Positions 32,444 to 42,075 of a stretch of DNA of 64,000 nucleotides are shown here, piece after piece. Each line of letters opens with the position of its first letter. The first letter of the stretch is position 1. A model generated the notes under the pieces. That model saw nothing but the letters and a program-made list of their open reading frames with translations, was not told the origin of the DNA and made no database searches. Both the position numbers and the translations under genes were made by a program. Where the stretch lies: the NCBI RefSeq assembly GCF_000214355.1, contig NC_015577.1, positions 2,967,389-3,031,388 on the forward strand. The letters are read 5' to 3'. The stretch is from Leadbettera azotonutricia ZAS-9 (GTDB lineage Bacteria > Spirochaetota > Spirochaetia > Treponematales > Breznakiellaceae).

Positions 32444-34135
32444 ATGAAGATCCGTGTAAAAATCTTCCTGGTGGTTCTCCCTCTTATTATTGTTACCCTG
32501 CTTCTGTCGGAGGCATCTTCCTATTTCCATGCAGTGAACGGCATTACCCGCATTGCCCGGCAATTTTTGAGCTTTAAAGCCAATGAACTTGAAAAATACG
32601 CCGAAAACCAGTGGGATCTTCTCACAGAGAACAACTATGCGGGCAGGCCCGATATGGTTCAGGCTGCCAAAAACGCAGTGACAAACTACGCCCAAAGCAT
32701 CATTTTAAGCGACACCGAAATAATCCTGGCCCTGGATGAGTCAGGCAGCCTTGCCATGAGCACCGCGCCCCTGGATCTCAAGACAGGCGAAGCGGCCCTG
32801 CTCCTCAGTCTGCTTAAAGAAGAAAACGAAGGCATAAACAGCGCGGCTTTTGGCGGCAAAGCCCGGACCTTTGCTTCCTTCTATTTTACCCCCTTCCAAT
32901 GGTATGTGCTTCTCACTGAAGAAGATGCCGCTTTTTACAAGGATGCTGAATCCATACGTTTCCAAACCATAGTGGTTCTGGCAATCGCCCTTGGTCTTGC
33001 GGCCCTGCTCCTCATATTCTTTACCCGGCATCTCACCAATCCTTTGAGCCGGGTTATCAAAGCCATGAACGCTATCATCACCAGCGGTGACCTCGCATCC
33101 CGGGTAGAGGTTGAATACCGGGACGAAACCGGAAGGCTGGCATCCACCTTCAACATCATGATCGGGGATCTGGAAAAAGCTTATAGCCAGATTAAGCATT
33201 ATGCATTTGACGCCGTATTGGCAGGGAAAAAAGAAGAACGCATCAGGCAGATATTCCAGCACTATGTGCCCCAGGATGTCATCAATGAATCTTTCAAAAA
33301 CCCTGAACAGCTTCTGCCGGGAAAAGATATGCCAATGGCGATACTCTTTTCTGATATTCGCAATTTTACTACCATTTCAGAAGAAATCGGCGAGCCCCGG
33401 ATTCTTGTGGAATCTCTTAACCGTTATTTTGAAACCGAAGTTGACGCTATCTACAAGCGCAATGGCTGGGTAGACAAATACATAGGCGATGCCATCATGG
33501 CCCTCTGGGGCGCCCCGGTAAAACACGAGGACGATGTGATTAATTCGGTAATGGCAGGTCTTGACATGCTTAACGCTTTAAAAAAATTCAATGCGGAACA
33601 AAAAAAGAACAACAAGAAAGAATTCCCCATAGGCATTGGCATCAATTACGGTATTGTTACCGTAGGAAACATAGGCAGCACCCACAAGCGGGATTATACG
33701 GTCATAGGCGATAACGTAAACCTGGCTTCCCGCATGGAAGGGCTCACCAAAACCTATAAGTCGGAACTCCTCATAACCGAATCGGTTTATAAAAGCATAC
33801 AGCGGCCTTCCTCTCCCAACCTTAAGGGAGGACCCCAGCTTCCCTGCCGCCTTCTGGACAAGGTCGCGGTCAAGGGCAAAAAAGAAGGGGTCAGGATCTA
33901 TACGGTCAAACAGGGCTTGACTGCGGAAGAAGAAAAAGCCTGGGTCTATCATAACCAGGGCATGGAACTTTATTTTAACCGCGATTTTTCGGGGGCAGCA
34001 AAACGTTTCAAAGAAGTCCTTGCCCTGCTTGCAGGGGATTTCAATGCGGCAACATTGCTGGAGCGCTGCGAAATCTATACAGCAAATCCGCCGCCCGCAG
34101 ACTGGGACGGCGTAGAAGTAATGCATACGAAATAG
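32444..34135 (+). CDS. Membrane-bound class III adenylate/guanylate cyclase with HAMP domain
   Basis: A 563-residue signalling enzyme. It has an N-terminal membrane helix (about 5-25), a periplasmic sensor region (about 30-170), a second helix (about 175-195), a HAMP domain (about 196-250) and a class III cyclase domain (about 290-470). Metal-binding aspartates are in FSDIRNFT and YIGDAIMALWGAP, and the transition-state Asn and Arg are in DNVNLASRME. The RDYTVIGDNVN segment is more typical of adenylate cyclases. A C-terminal tail of about 60 residues looks like a TPR-type helical repeat (YHNQGMELYFNRDF). The signal sensed is unknown. Confidence 0.92.
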   Translation: MKIRVKIFLVVLPLIIVTLLLSEASSYFHAVNGITRIARQFLSFKANELEKYAENQWDLLTENNYAGRPDMVQAAKNAVTNYAQSIILSDTEIILALDESGSLAMSTAPLDLKTGEAALLLSLLKEENEGINSAAFGGKARTFASFYFTPFQWYVLLTEEDAAFYKDAESIRFQTIVVLAIALGLAALLLIFFTRHLTNPLSRVIKAMNAIITSGDLASRVEVEYRDETGRLASTFNIMIGDLEKAYSQIKHYAFDAVLAGKKEERIRQIFQHYVPQDVINESFKNPEQLLPGKDMPMAILFSDIRNFTTISEEIGEPRILVESLNRYFETEVDAIYKRNGWVDKYIGDAIMALWGAPVKHEDDVINSVMAGLDMLNALKKFNAEQKKNNKKEFPIGIGINYGIVTVGNIGSTHKRDYTVIGDNVNLASRMEGLTKTYKSELLITESVYKSIQRPSSPNLKGGPQLPCRLLDKVAVKGKKEGVRIYTVKQGLTAEEEKAWVYHNQGMELYFNRDFSGAAKRFKEVLALLAGDFNAATLLERCEIYTANPPPADWDGVEVMHTK

Positions 34136-34156
34136 CATTAGTGTTAATTAACAGTA

Positions 34157-35509
34157 TTACTGTTGATTCAATAAAAGCTGTCTTATCGCCTCTATCTGAA
34201 CCTTCTGATTTTCATTTTCCCTGGTCAAGGTTTCGTTTTGGCGCTGGAGTTCCGTTGCCCTCGCCTCTGTTGCTGCGGCTGTCTGGACTGCGGCCTGTAC
34301 CTGGCTTCGGGCCTCTGTAACTGCCTGGGACTGTTCAGCAATGCGCTGCTCCTGATCGGAAGTCCTCCCCATCAAGGTTTGTATGCTTTCGTCCTTTTGG
34401 TTCATGGACTGCTGCTGGTTTGCGATCTGGGTTTGAAGGGCCGCGATTCTGCTTTCATAGCTGGTCGCCAATGCGTTCTGGGCAGAATCCTGTGACGACA
34501 TGGCCGTAATAGTCCGTTCAAGCTCCGAAGCCCTTTGTTCAAGGGCCTCGTTCCTGGAGATAAGGGCTGAAAGCTCTTCACTGCTATCATCCGACGGAAG
34601 AAGTGAAACGTTTTGGGCCGCTGCTGCTTTCTGAGCCTTCGCTTCTGCGACAGCTGCCTCGATGGATGCAATGGCAGCCAGATGAGCCTGTCTGCGGTTT
34701 TCGATGGAACGTATGCCCTGCAAGGCGGGGGTATTGAGAAAACCTCTCATTGCCCCAAGGGTATTGGCAGCATCGTCAAGGCGGCCCGATTTGATCATGT
34801 CGTTTACCGAAACGTAATAGCCGCCCAGCTGGCTTTCGGCAGCCTGAGCCCTTTCCTGCTCATTGCCCAGGCGGCGGAGTTCTTCCATAGCCGCGCTGAG
34901 ATCTGCCTGACCCTGGCTGATCTGGGACGAAAGCTCCCTGGCCCTTTCCTCAGCCTGGGCGCGGAGGGTTGCCTCCCGGTTATGGGAATCTTCAAGTATT
35001 TTTGAACGCTCTTCCTGGAGGCCCGTTAAGGTGCTGCGGTAATCATTCTGCATTTGGAGGAGGTATTCTGCCCTCTGTTTCTGTTCTTCTGTGAGGGACT
35101 CAACAGAAAACTGAAGCTCCCGGTATTCAGCGTCCGCATCGGAAAGCTTGGAGAGTATGCCGTTTATCTCCTGTTCTTTTTCGCTTATCTGCCTGTTGGT
35201 TTCCTGGCGTATTTCCTGGATAAGCTTGCGCTCCGTGAGGCCCAGGGTAGCGCCGCCCTCATGTATATCCTGCTCATCACGGTCATGGGAGAACAAGAGA
35301 AAGGCAAAGCCCCCTGCCAATAGGAGTATCGCCGCTAAATTGACAAAAAGAGGAAAAAGGACACCCTTCTTTTTTGCCTGGATTTTAAGATCTCCAGCCT
35401 CCGGAGCAATGCGGTTTTCCGAAGAAAGGGTATTTATCTGGTTGAGTATTTCCTGTTGCTCTTCTGCGGAAAAACCTGCGGTACTGTCGAAAACTTCTTC
35501 TGACTCCAT
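34157..35509 (-). CDS. Membrane-anchored coiled-coil protein
   Basis: A 450-residue protein with a cytoplasmic N-terminus of about 50 residues, one membrane helix (about 51-72, VLFPLFVNLAAILLLAGGFAF) and then long Gln/Glu/Ala-rich coiled coil to the end. Gln-rich heptads such as ATELQRQNETLTRENENQK dominate the C-terminus. It follows parC by 14 nt on the same strand. Its function is unknown. The neighbour at 40842, also largely helical, flanks the other end of the topoisomerase IV block. Confidence 0.75.
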   Translation of the reverse strand: MESEEVFDSTAGFSAEEQQEILNQINTLSSENRIAPEAGDLKIQAKKKGVLFPLFVNLAAILLLAGGFAFLLFSHDRDEQDIHEGGATLGLTERKLIQEIRQETNRQISEKEQEINGILSKLSDADAEYRELQFSVESLTEEQKQRAEYLLQMQNDYRSTLTGLQEERSKILEDSHNREATLRAQAEERARELSSQISQGQADLSAAMEELRRLGNEQERAQAAESQLGGYYVSVNDMIKSGRLDDAANTLGAMRGFLNTPALQGIRSIENRRQAHLAAIASIEAAVAEAKAQKAAAAQNVSLLPSDDSSEELSALISRNEALEQRASELERTITAMSSQDSAQNALATSYESRIAALQTQIANQQQSMNQKDESIQTLMGRTSDQEQRIAEQSQAVTEARSQVQAAVQTAAATEARATELQRQNETLTRENENQKVQIEAIRQLLLNQQ

Positions 35510-35523
35510 GTTACACCTGCACT

Positions 35524-37443
35524 TTACTTGGCATCAATGCTTTTAATCTCTTTGGCAGCCAGGCGCACACCCCCTGCCTTGAGTCCCCGTACATTGTAAT
35601 CCTGGGCTTTGAATGTTTCTTTTAACACCTTAAGCCTGGGCTTGGGCGCATAATTCGCAGTAAAACTGAACTTGAGCCTCGTGTCCGTATGGAGCACCAC
35701 AGCCCCCTCGGGCACCAGGGAATAGTCCTTGTTCATGATCCAGCCCTCAATGACACAGCGTTTGATGCAGGGATAACCGGTCTCTGCCTCTTTGTAAATG
35801 AGGGTAAAGACTATATCGCTTAACGCATCCTTGTCTGCCACGCCTATCCACCAGGCGTCGGGGCCTATAAAGGCTTTTTCGGGCAGGTCGGTTACGGACC
35901 AGGAACCGTTGTTTCGCAGGGTGAGTATGCGGTCAAAAGAGGATACTTCAGCCACCACTTCCCCTGCAACCCCTGTCCCAAGGTAGCCTGTTTTACGGTC
36001 GTACTTGAGCTCGAGATCTTTTTTGACCACTTCCTTGACATCTATCTTTTCGAACTTTCCAACCCTGGTGCGGCGCTGACCCCTGCCGAGCTCTTCGTTG
36101 ACTTTGATCTTGGCAATGAACCCGTCCAGGCAGCTCACCGCATAAGCGGTGATGTTTTTGAGATGCCCATTGATCTCCTTGATCCTCGCAAGGATATCGT
36201 CCATCTCCTTTTTGGCCTTGTTGATATCGTAAAGCGAAATCCTGCGTATGGGAATTTTAAGGAGGTGTTCTACATCGTCATGGCTTACACCCCTGGGGCC
36301 TATCTCTTTCATAAAAGGCTTAAAGCCGTCGAGAACCGCCTTTTCTACGCCTTCAGCGGTCTTCATCTTTTCTATGCCCTTGTAAATTCTTTCTTCAATA
36401 AAGATGCGCTCCAGGGTGCGGAGGTGAACCTTGTCCTGGAGTTCTTTCTTTTCAAGTTCAAGCTCTTTGGTAAGAACCTTTACAAGCTGCCTTGCATTGT
36501 TCTTGATGACTTCGGTAACTGTCATCACTACGGGAAGGCCATCCTTGATCACCAGGAGATTTACCGAGATGGACTGTTCACATTCGGTAAAAGCAAAGAG
36601 GGCGTCTGCGGTTTCCTGGGCATACACGCCCCGGGCAAGCTTGATTTCTATTTCCACCTTGTCCGAGGTAAAGTTGGTGATACTCATTACCTTAAGCCTG
36701 CCTGACTTGGCCGCAGTTTCCACGCTATTCATGAGGCTTTCGGTAGTGGAGCCAAAGGGCAGCTCCCGGATGACTATGCGTTTGGGATCGGATGTATCAA
36801 GTTTGGCCCTGACCAGGACCTTGCCGTTCCCGTCCTGATAATCCGAAACATCCACGAGGCCCCCTGTGGGAAAGTCAGGGTAAAGCTCGAACTTTTTGCC
36901 TCCAAGGCAGGCTTTCTCGGCTTCCAAAACCTCAATTGCATTATGGGGCAGTATCTTGGTGGACATACCAACGGCAATGCCTTCGGCACCCATCACAAGG
37001 ACTACCGGTATTTTCGCAGGGAAGAGTACGGGCTCCTTATTGCGGCCGTCGTAAGAGTCCGCATAGGGGGTTAGTTTGGGATTATAGAAAACATCCTTGC
37101 CCAGAGAGTTGACCTTGCACTCAATATACCTGGGTGCTGCCGCACCGTCACCGGTATAGATATTCCCAAAATTGCCCTGCCTGTCTATAAAGAGTTCCTT
37201 ATTGGCAAGCACCACCAGGGCATCGCCTATGGAGGCATCCCCATGGGGATGGTACTTCATGCACTCCCCCACTATATTTGCGACCTTATGGAACTTTCCA
37301 TCGTCTTTCTCAAAAAGGGTGTGGAGTATGCGCCGCTGCACGGGCTTAAGGCCGTCTTCAAGGTCGGGTATGGCCCTGTCCTTGATTACATAGCTCGCGT
37401 ATTCCAGAAAATTTTTGTCGAACAGGTTTTTTATGTATGCCAT
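35524..37443 (-). CDS. parC: DNA topoisomerase IV subunit A
   Basis: A 639-residue type IIA topoisomerase DNA-cutting subunit. The catalytic tyrosine is Tyr106 in AAAPRYIECKV, and the winged-helix segment has DGLKPVQRRILHTLF and KYHPHGDASIGDALV. The C-terminal beta-pinwheel is short, which fits ParC rather than GyrA. At the main quinolone site the usual Ser is Ala70 (HGDAS instead of HGDSA), while Asp74 is kept. It lies downstream of parE with a MATE transporter gene between them. The ATG at 37443 follows GGAAGG. Confidence 0.92.
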   Translation of the reverse strand: MAYIKNLFDKNFLEYASYVIKDRAIPDLEDGLKPVQRRILHTLFEKDDGKFHKVANIVGECMKYHPHGDASIGDALVVLANKELFIDRQGNFGNIYTGDGAAAPRYIECKVNSLGKDVFYNPKLTPYADSYDGRNKEPVLFPAKIPVVLVMGAEGIAVGMSTKILPHNAIEVLEAEKACLGGKKFELYPDFPTGGLVDVSDYQDGNGKVLVRAKLDTSDPKRIVIRELPFGSTTESLMNSVETAAKSGRLKVMSITNFTSDKVEIEIKLARGVYAQETADALFAFTECEQSISVNLLVIKDGLPVVMTVTEVIKNNARQLVKVLTKELELEKKELQDKVHLRTLERIFIEERIYKGIEKMKTAEGVEKAVLDGFKPFMKEIGPRGVSHDDVEHLLKIPIRRISLYDINKAKKEMDDILARIKEINGHLKNITAYAVSCLDGFIAKIKVNEELGRGQRRTRVGKFEKIDVKEVVKKDLELKYDRKTGYLGTGVAGEVVAEVSSFDRILTLRNNGSWSVTDLPEKAFIGPDAWWIGVADKDALSDIVFTLIYKEAETGYPCIKRCVIEGWIMNKDYSLVPEGAVVLHTDTRLKFSFTANYAPKPRLKVLKETFKAQDYNVRGLKAGGVRLAAKEIKSIDAK

Positions 37444-37498
37444 ATAATTTCCTTCCCAATAGTATCATAAGAAGGGAGAAGATGTAATATCATTATTT

Positions 37499-38902
37499 TC
37501 ATAGCTTCCCCTTTACTATTTTTCTGAAAACCGGCAATTCAGCCTTGCCTGTTTCAGTGACAGGCTTAACCCACTTTCCGGAATTCATATACCAGAGCAG
37601 AATTCCGATTCGAAGGAATTCATCAAGATAGATCAGGCCAAAAACCACAAGAAAAGGCGCGTTAAGCTTAAGGCCAAAAAGGGCCACAGCAGGAATGGTA
37701 ATAATGAAAAGGCCGCATATCTCTATCACCGTGCCGAACACAGACTCTCCTGCAGCCCTGAAAATATTGTTATTAATGTAGTTGCAGGTTCTTATGGTTC
37801 CTGTAACCATATATATATAAAGCATACCCTGGGCATAAAAGTACGCATCTTCTCCAAGGCCGAATAAATGGAGTATAGGAGAACGCAGTAAAAGTACCAT
37901 CGACCATATAGTCAGAGTTACCAGGGGAACCAGCAAGACAAAACGCTTGGCGTCCCTGTACCCGTCAAGGTGTTCCCCGGCCCCGATTTGCTTTCCGACT
38001 ATTACGGAACTTGCATTGGCGAGGCCCCCAAAAAAGGCAAACACAAAACCTTCCAAAACCCTGAACACAGCCCAGGCCGCAATACCCGATTCAACCTGAC
38101 GGCCTATAATCATATTGAGGAGGAGCTGCCCCACCCCATAAAGAACCTCATTAAAAACTACAAAAATTATTTTGGAAAAAAAAGTTTTGACAAAACCTTT
38201 TTCCCATCCATAATGCTCCCTGACTCTGGTAATAAAAGAATATTTATCATTAAGACAATAGATGTAAAGCACCAATATATGCACTACATTGGCAATTACA
38301 GTACCTACTGCGGCGCCTCGTATTCCCATCTTCGGAAACCCAAACATACCAAAGATCAGGAGCCAGTTGAGGATAGTATTGGTAATAAGGGAAGCTATGG
38401 ACGCAAAAAGAGGTATTTTTACCTTTTCAATAGAACGAAGCAGGGAACCCATAGCCATGGCCAAGGTTTGCAAAGGATAACTCCAGCCTACTATACGCAG
38501 ATAAGGAATCCCCGCCTCTCTTATGCCTTCCTTGTCAGTATACATCCCCATGATTAATTCGGGAAAAAAGACAGCGAAGAAGCCGAAGACAAAACCTACA
38601 GTCATCATGGTTATCAGGGTAATGCCGTAAGCCTTGCAAATCCCTTTCTCATCTTTTGCGCCCCAATACTGGGCAAAAAAGATCGTGCCGCCGTTGCAAA
38701 AACCGAAATACCCTGCAAAAAGAAGCATGGAAAAAAGGGCGCAGATCCCCACGGCCGCTACGGCAGTTTCTCCCACGGTCCCTACCATGATGGTATCCAC
38801 CATGGAAGCCGAAGTTGTAAGAAGGTTTTGCAGAGCTACAGGAAGTCCTATGATAATGACATTTTCATAGAAACGCCGGTTACCCAGAAGAGGTGTTTTC
38901 AA
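37499..38902 (-). CDS. MATE-family efflux transporter
   Basis: A 467-residue inner-membrane protein with about 12 hydrophobic helices in two similar halves, typical of MATE (NorM/DinF-like) cation-coupled drug exporters. Landmarks are the N-terminal VIIIGLPVALQNLLTTSASMVDTIMVG and the corresponding second-half PLVTLTIWSM region. The substrate is unknown. It sits between parE and parC on the same strand, with gaps of 22 and 55 nt, so all three are probably co-transcribed. A multidrug exporter inside a topoisomerase operon is an unusual but plausible pairing, given that quinolones are classic MATE substrates (inference). Confidence 0.92.
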   Translation of the reverse strand: MKTPLLGNRRFYENVIIIGLPVALQNLLTTSASMVDTIMVGTVGETAVAAVGICALFSMLLFAGYFGFCNGGTIFFAQYWGAKDEKGICKAYGITLITMMTVGFVFGFFAVFFPELIMGMYTDKEGIREAGIPYLRIVGWSYPLQTLAMAMGSLLRSIEKVKIPLFASIASLITNTILNWLLIFGMFGFPKMGIRGAAVGTVIANVVHILVLYIYCLNDKYSFITRVREHYGWEKGFVKTFFSKIIFVVFNEVLYGVGQLLLNMIIGRQVESGIAAWAVFRVLEGFVFAFFGGLANASSVIVGKQIGAGEHLDGYRDAKRFVLLVPLVTLTIWSMVLLLRSPILHLFGLGEDAYFYAQGMLYIYMVTGTIRTCNYINNNIFRAAGESVFGTVIEICGLFIITIPAVALFGLKLNAPFLVVFGLIYLDEFLRIGILLWYMNSGKWVKPVTETGKAELPVFRKIVKGKL

Positions 38903-38924
38903 CTTATTACCAAGGCCATGCCAA

Positions 38925-40835
38925 TCAGCCGGCGTCCCCTATCAGGTTCTTCATTATGTATTCACGCCGCTCCGGGGTATTTTTGCCCATGTAGAAGTCC
39001 AGTACCTGCGGCACTGCCTTGAGAGTGTTTACCGACACCGGCACAAGGCGTATATCCTCGCCTATGAACTGGCCAAACTCCTTGGGGTTGATCTCCCCAA
39101 GCCCCTTAAAGCGGGTAACTTCAGCCTGGCTCCCCAAAGCAGCAATGCACTCGTCCCGTTCTTTTTCAGTGTAAGAGTAAAGGGTCTCTTTCTTGTTGCG
39201 CACCCTGAAGAGGGGGGTCTCGAGTATATAGATCCTTCCCCCTGTAACGAGCTCTTCAAAATATGAGAGAAAAAATGTGAGAAGAAGATTGCGTATGTGG
39301 AAGCCGTCAAAGTCGGCATCGGTGGCGATAACAATTTTTGCGTAGCGCAGGCCCGATACGTCGTTTTCAATGCCCAGGGCCATCATCAAGTTGTAAAGCT
39401 CTTCGTTTTTGTAGATGGAAGCCCGCTTTTTGCCATACATGTTTTCTACCTTGCCCCGGAGGCTAAAGATAGCCTGGTTCATCACGTCCCTGCTTGAAAC
39501 CATGGAGCCGGATGCTGAATCGCCCTCGGTAAGGAAGATAGTGGAATGCTCGCCCTGTTTTCCATCCTCAAGATGAAGCTTGCAATCCTTGAGTTTGGGA
39601 ATTTTAAGGGCTATCTTTTTGGCAGCTTCACGGGCTTCTTTTTTTACCGCATTGAGTTCGGTGCGGAGGCTTTCGTTGGAGAGTATCTTGAGTTCAAGTT
39701 TCTTGCCGGCCTCAACATTCTTGTGCAGCCAGTCTTCGACAGCGGCCTTTACTTCCTGCACCAGCCATGTCCGTATGTCCGAGTTGCCCAGCTTGTTTTT
39801 GGTTTGGCTTTCAAACACAGGGCTCTTTAGTTTTACTGCGACAGTAGCAATGGTGCCTTCCCGGATATCTTCGCTGCGGTAATCTTTTTTAAAGTATGCC
39901 TGAATCCCCTTTAAAAAACCTTCCTTGAAAGCAGAAAGATGAGTGCCGCCATCGCTGGTGAACTGCCCGTTCACAAAAGAGAAGTATTCTTCCCCATAGT
40001 TATTGGTATGGGTAAAGGCAAACTCCAAATGGTCGCCCTTGTAATACCCTATTGGGTAGAGCTGATCGTCTCCGGTCTCTTCAGTAAGCAGATCGTAGAG
40101 GCCCCGTTTTGACACATAGGACTTGCCATTAAACATGAGTGTGAGCCCCGTGTTGAGGTACGCATAGTTGAGTATGCGCCTTTCGATAAATTCAAAATTG
40201 AATTCGTAGTCCCCAAAGATTTCTTTATCCGGCGTAAACTCCACAAAGGTGCCGTTCTTCTGCTTGTCCTTGAGCTTGCCTTTGCGGTTGGACAGCAAAT
40301 CCCCCCGTGAAAAAACAGCCTCCGCAAATTCGCCGTCCCTGATGGCAACCACCCGGAAGTGCGAAGAAAGGGCGTTCACCGCCTTGGTGCCCACACCGTT
40401 GAGTCCCACGGAAAACTGGAACACGTCATCGTTGTACTTGGCGCCGGTGTTGATCACCGACACGCATTCCACAAGCTTGCCCAGGGGTATGCCCCGTCCG
40501 AAGTCGCGGATCTTTACCGTACCGTCTTTGACCACAACTTCGATGGTTTTGCCGTTCCCCATGATAAATTCGTCGATGCCGTTGTCTATCACTTCTTTGA
40601 GAAGCACATACATGCCATCGTCGGGGTTGGAGCCATCACCAAGGCGGCCTATGTACATGCCAGTGCGGAGGCGTATGTGCTCCAGGGAAGAAAGGGTCTT
40701 GATTTTGGATTCATCATAAACCCCGGATTTTGCGATAGGGGCAGCCTGGGATTTTTCGGAAGCCGCTGTTTTAGCGGACGCTTTTGCCTTTGCGGCTTTT
40801 GCTGTCTTTACATTCTTTGCCGTTTTCTTTGCCAT
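38925..40835 (-). CDS. parE: DNA topoisomerase IV subunit B
   Basis: A 636-residue ATPase subunit. It has a GHKL ATP-binding domain with KEVIDNGIDEF and FGRGIPLGKL, a transducer domain, and a TOPRIM domain with EGDSASGSM and the acidic IATDADFDGFHI. Residues 1-38 form a Lys/Ala-rich, histone-like tail (MAKKTAKNVKTAKAAKAKAS) not needed for the ATPase fold. It may add nonspecific DNA binding (inference). The 6-nt gap from the upstream helical gene at 40842 suggests co-transcription. Confidence 0.93.
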   Translation of the reverse strand: MAKKTAKNVKTAKAAKAKASAKTAASEKSQAAPIAKSGVYDESKIKTLSSLEHIRLRTGMYIGRLGDGSNPDDGMYVLLKEVIDNGIDEFIMGNGKTIEVVVKDGTVKIRDFGRGIPLGKLVECVSVINTGAKYNDDVFQFSVGLNGVGTKAVNALSSHFRVVAIRDGEFAEAVFSRGDLLSNRKGKLKDKQKNGTFVEFTPDKEIFGDYEFNFEFIERRILNYAYLNTGLTLMFNGKSYVSKRGLYDLLTEETGDDQLYPIGYYKGDHLEFAFTHTNNYGEEYFSFVNGQFTSDGGTHLSAFKEGFLKGIQAYFKKDYRSEDIREGTIATVAVKLKSPVFESQTKNKLGNSDIRTWLVQEVKAAVEDWLHKNVEAGKKLELKILSNESLRTELNAVKKEAREAAKKIALKIPKLKDCKLHLEDGKQGEHSTIFLTEGDSASGSMVSSRDVMNQAIFSLRGKVENMYGKKRASIYKNEELYNLMMALGIENDVSGLRYAKIVIATDADFDGFHIRNLLLTFFLSYFEELVTGGRIYILETPLFRVRNKKETLYSYTEKERDECIAALGSQAEVTRFKGLGEINPKEFGQFIGEDIRLVPVSVNTLKAVPQVLDFYMGKNTPERREYIMKNLIGDAG

Positions 40836-40841
40836 GTACCT

Positions 40842-41969
40842 TTATTCCTTATCAACAATTTTTTGCAGTTCTTCAATATGAAAGCTTGATTCGCCTATGC
40901 GTTTTTCCATGCCGGCAATGGATTCTTCGGCGGCTGCAATCTTGCGGCGCTGGACTTCGATGTCGGTTTTAAGCTTTTCAATCTCCGCCTTTTCTTCGTC
41001 TATGGCGATGGCAGCCTTGAGCTTCTCAATATGAACATCGGCTTCTTTAACGGCTTCCCTGAGAAGCTTAACCTTGTCTCCTTTGGATCTGTCCTCTTCG
41101 GTCAGGAGGGGATCGAAATAATCATTCCAGGCGGGGGCAATGGCGAAAGAGCCAAAACGGCGACAGGCTTCACTGGCAGAATCCCTGGCCCTGGCGATAT
41201 GCTTTTCTATGGTTTGGACACGCCGTGCCGGACTGCCCCCTGCAGCGATCATATCGGAGATCCTGCGGCGTTCTTCCTTGAGGGTGACAATTTCATCGCT
41301 TAAGGCCAGTGTCGCCTGGTAAAGATTCCCGGCTTTTTCAGCCAGTTCCTGCACATCCGCTTCGCCAGCCTCGTAACCCTCGCCGGTGGTTATGAATTTT
41401 TCGCCCGCAGCCCGGTAAATCTTGTGAAGCCCCGCCTGATTCTTCATCAGCATGGTCTTGACTGCCAGAATTTGGGCATTTTTCCCTATCCATGTGAAGA
41501 TATTGCCGGTTTTTTGCTCCAACTCATCCAGTTTGGCTTCCTGGTCATCGATTTTGAGGAGTAAATTGTCCAATTGGCTCTTGTAAGTGAGGGAAAAACT
41601 GTCAAACGCGGGATCTGCCAGCACATATTGGCCTAATTGAACAAAAAGAATGGAAACTTCCTTGGTTTTTTCAGAATATTCCAGCTCCTTATAGGAAATT
41701 TGCTCTTCCGCATCCTTCAATTTGCGGGTATCAGTCTCAATAGAAACGATTATTTCCCCGTTTTCCGCGATCTCCTTGAGGAGTTCCCGGTATTCCTTGC
41801 AGGCAAGATAGGGACTGTCGGCCAAACCTGGAGCTTCCGCCGGCTCATTCCCGCCTTCGATGCGGGAAAGAAGGGATTCACCCAGGGTTTCAAGGAGCTT
41901 GTCCACCCCTTCCTGATCTGTGCGCCGCTGGTCCTCAAGCTCCCGGATAGTCTTCTTTCTATCGTCCAT
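40842..41969 (-). CDS. Predicted coiled-coil protein of unknown function
   Basis: A 375-residue soluble, helical protein with heptad stretches at the N-terminus (KTIRELEDQRRTDQEGVDKL) and C-terminus (EIEKLKTDIEVQRRKIAAAEE). It has no signal peptide and no membrane helix. I do not recognise a family. It is the first gene of the run parE-MATE-parC-coiled coil on the minus strand. The gap to the divergent EF-G paralogue (106 bp) carries the promoter for that gene. Confidence 0.7.
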   Translation of the reverse strand: MDDRKKTIRELEDQRRTDQEGVDKLLETLGESLLSRIEGGNEPAEAPGLADSPYLACKEYRELLKEIAENGEIIVSIETDTRKLKDAEEQISYKELEYSEKTKEVSILFVQLGQYVLADPAFDSFSLTYKSQLDNLLLKIDDQEAKLDELEQKTGNIFTWIGKNAQILAVKTMLMKNQAGLHKIYRAAGEKFITTGEGYEAGEADVQELAEKAGNLYQATLALSDEIVTLKEERRRISDMIAAGGSPARRVQTIEKHIARARDSASEACRRFGSFAIAPAWNDYFDPLLTEEDRSKGDKVKLLREAVKEADVHIEKLKAAIAIDEEKAEIEKLKTDIEVQRRKIAAAEESIAGMEKRIGESSFHIEELQKIVDKE

Positions 41970-42021
41970 AAATTTTCCTTATAATTTCTTCACTATTTTA
42001 CTATAGATGAAGACATTTTTC

Positions 42022-42050
42022 TTGACAATCTGCCAAGACGGCTACATGAT
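42022..42050 (+). promoter_or_regulatory. Likely promoter of the EF-G paralogue
   Basis: A perfect TTGACA (42022-42027), a 17-nt spacer and CATGAT (42045-42050) precede an AGGAG ribosome-binding site and the ATG at 42076. Confidence 0.5.
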
Positions 42051-42075
42051 AGATATTTAGAGAATAGGAGTACTC

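Noticed and set aside
34144-34165. Palindrome AACAGTA-T-TACTGTT between the cyclase and coiled-coil genes
   Set aside because: It is a short AT-rich dyad without a U-run and it overlaps a stop codon. A bidirectional terminator is possible but is not supported enough to list.
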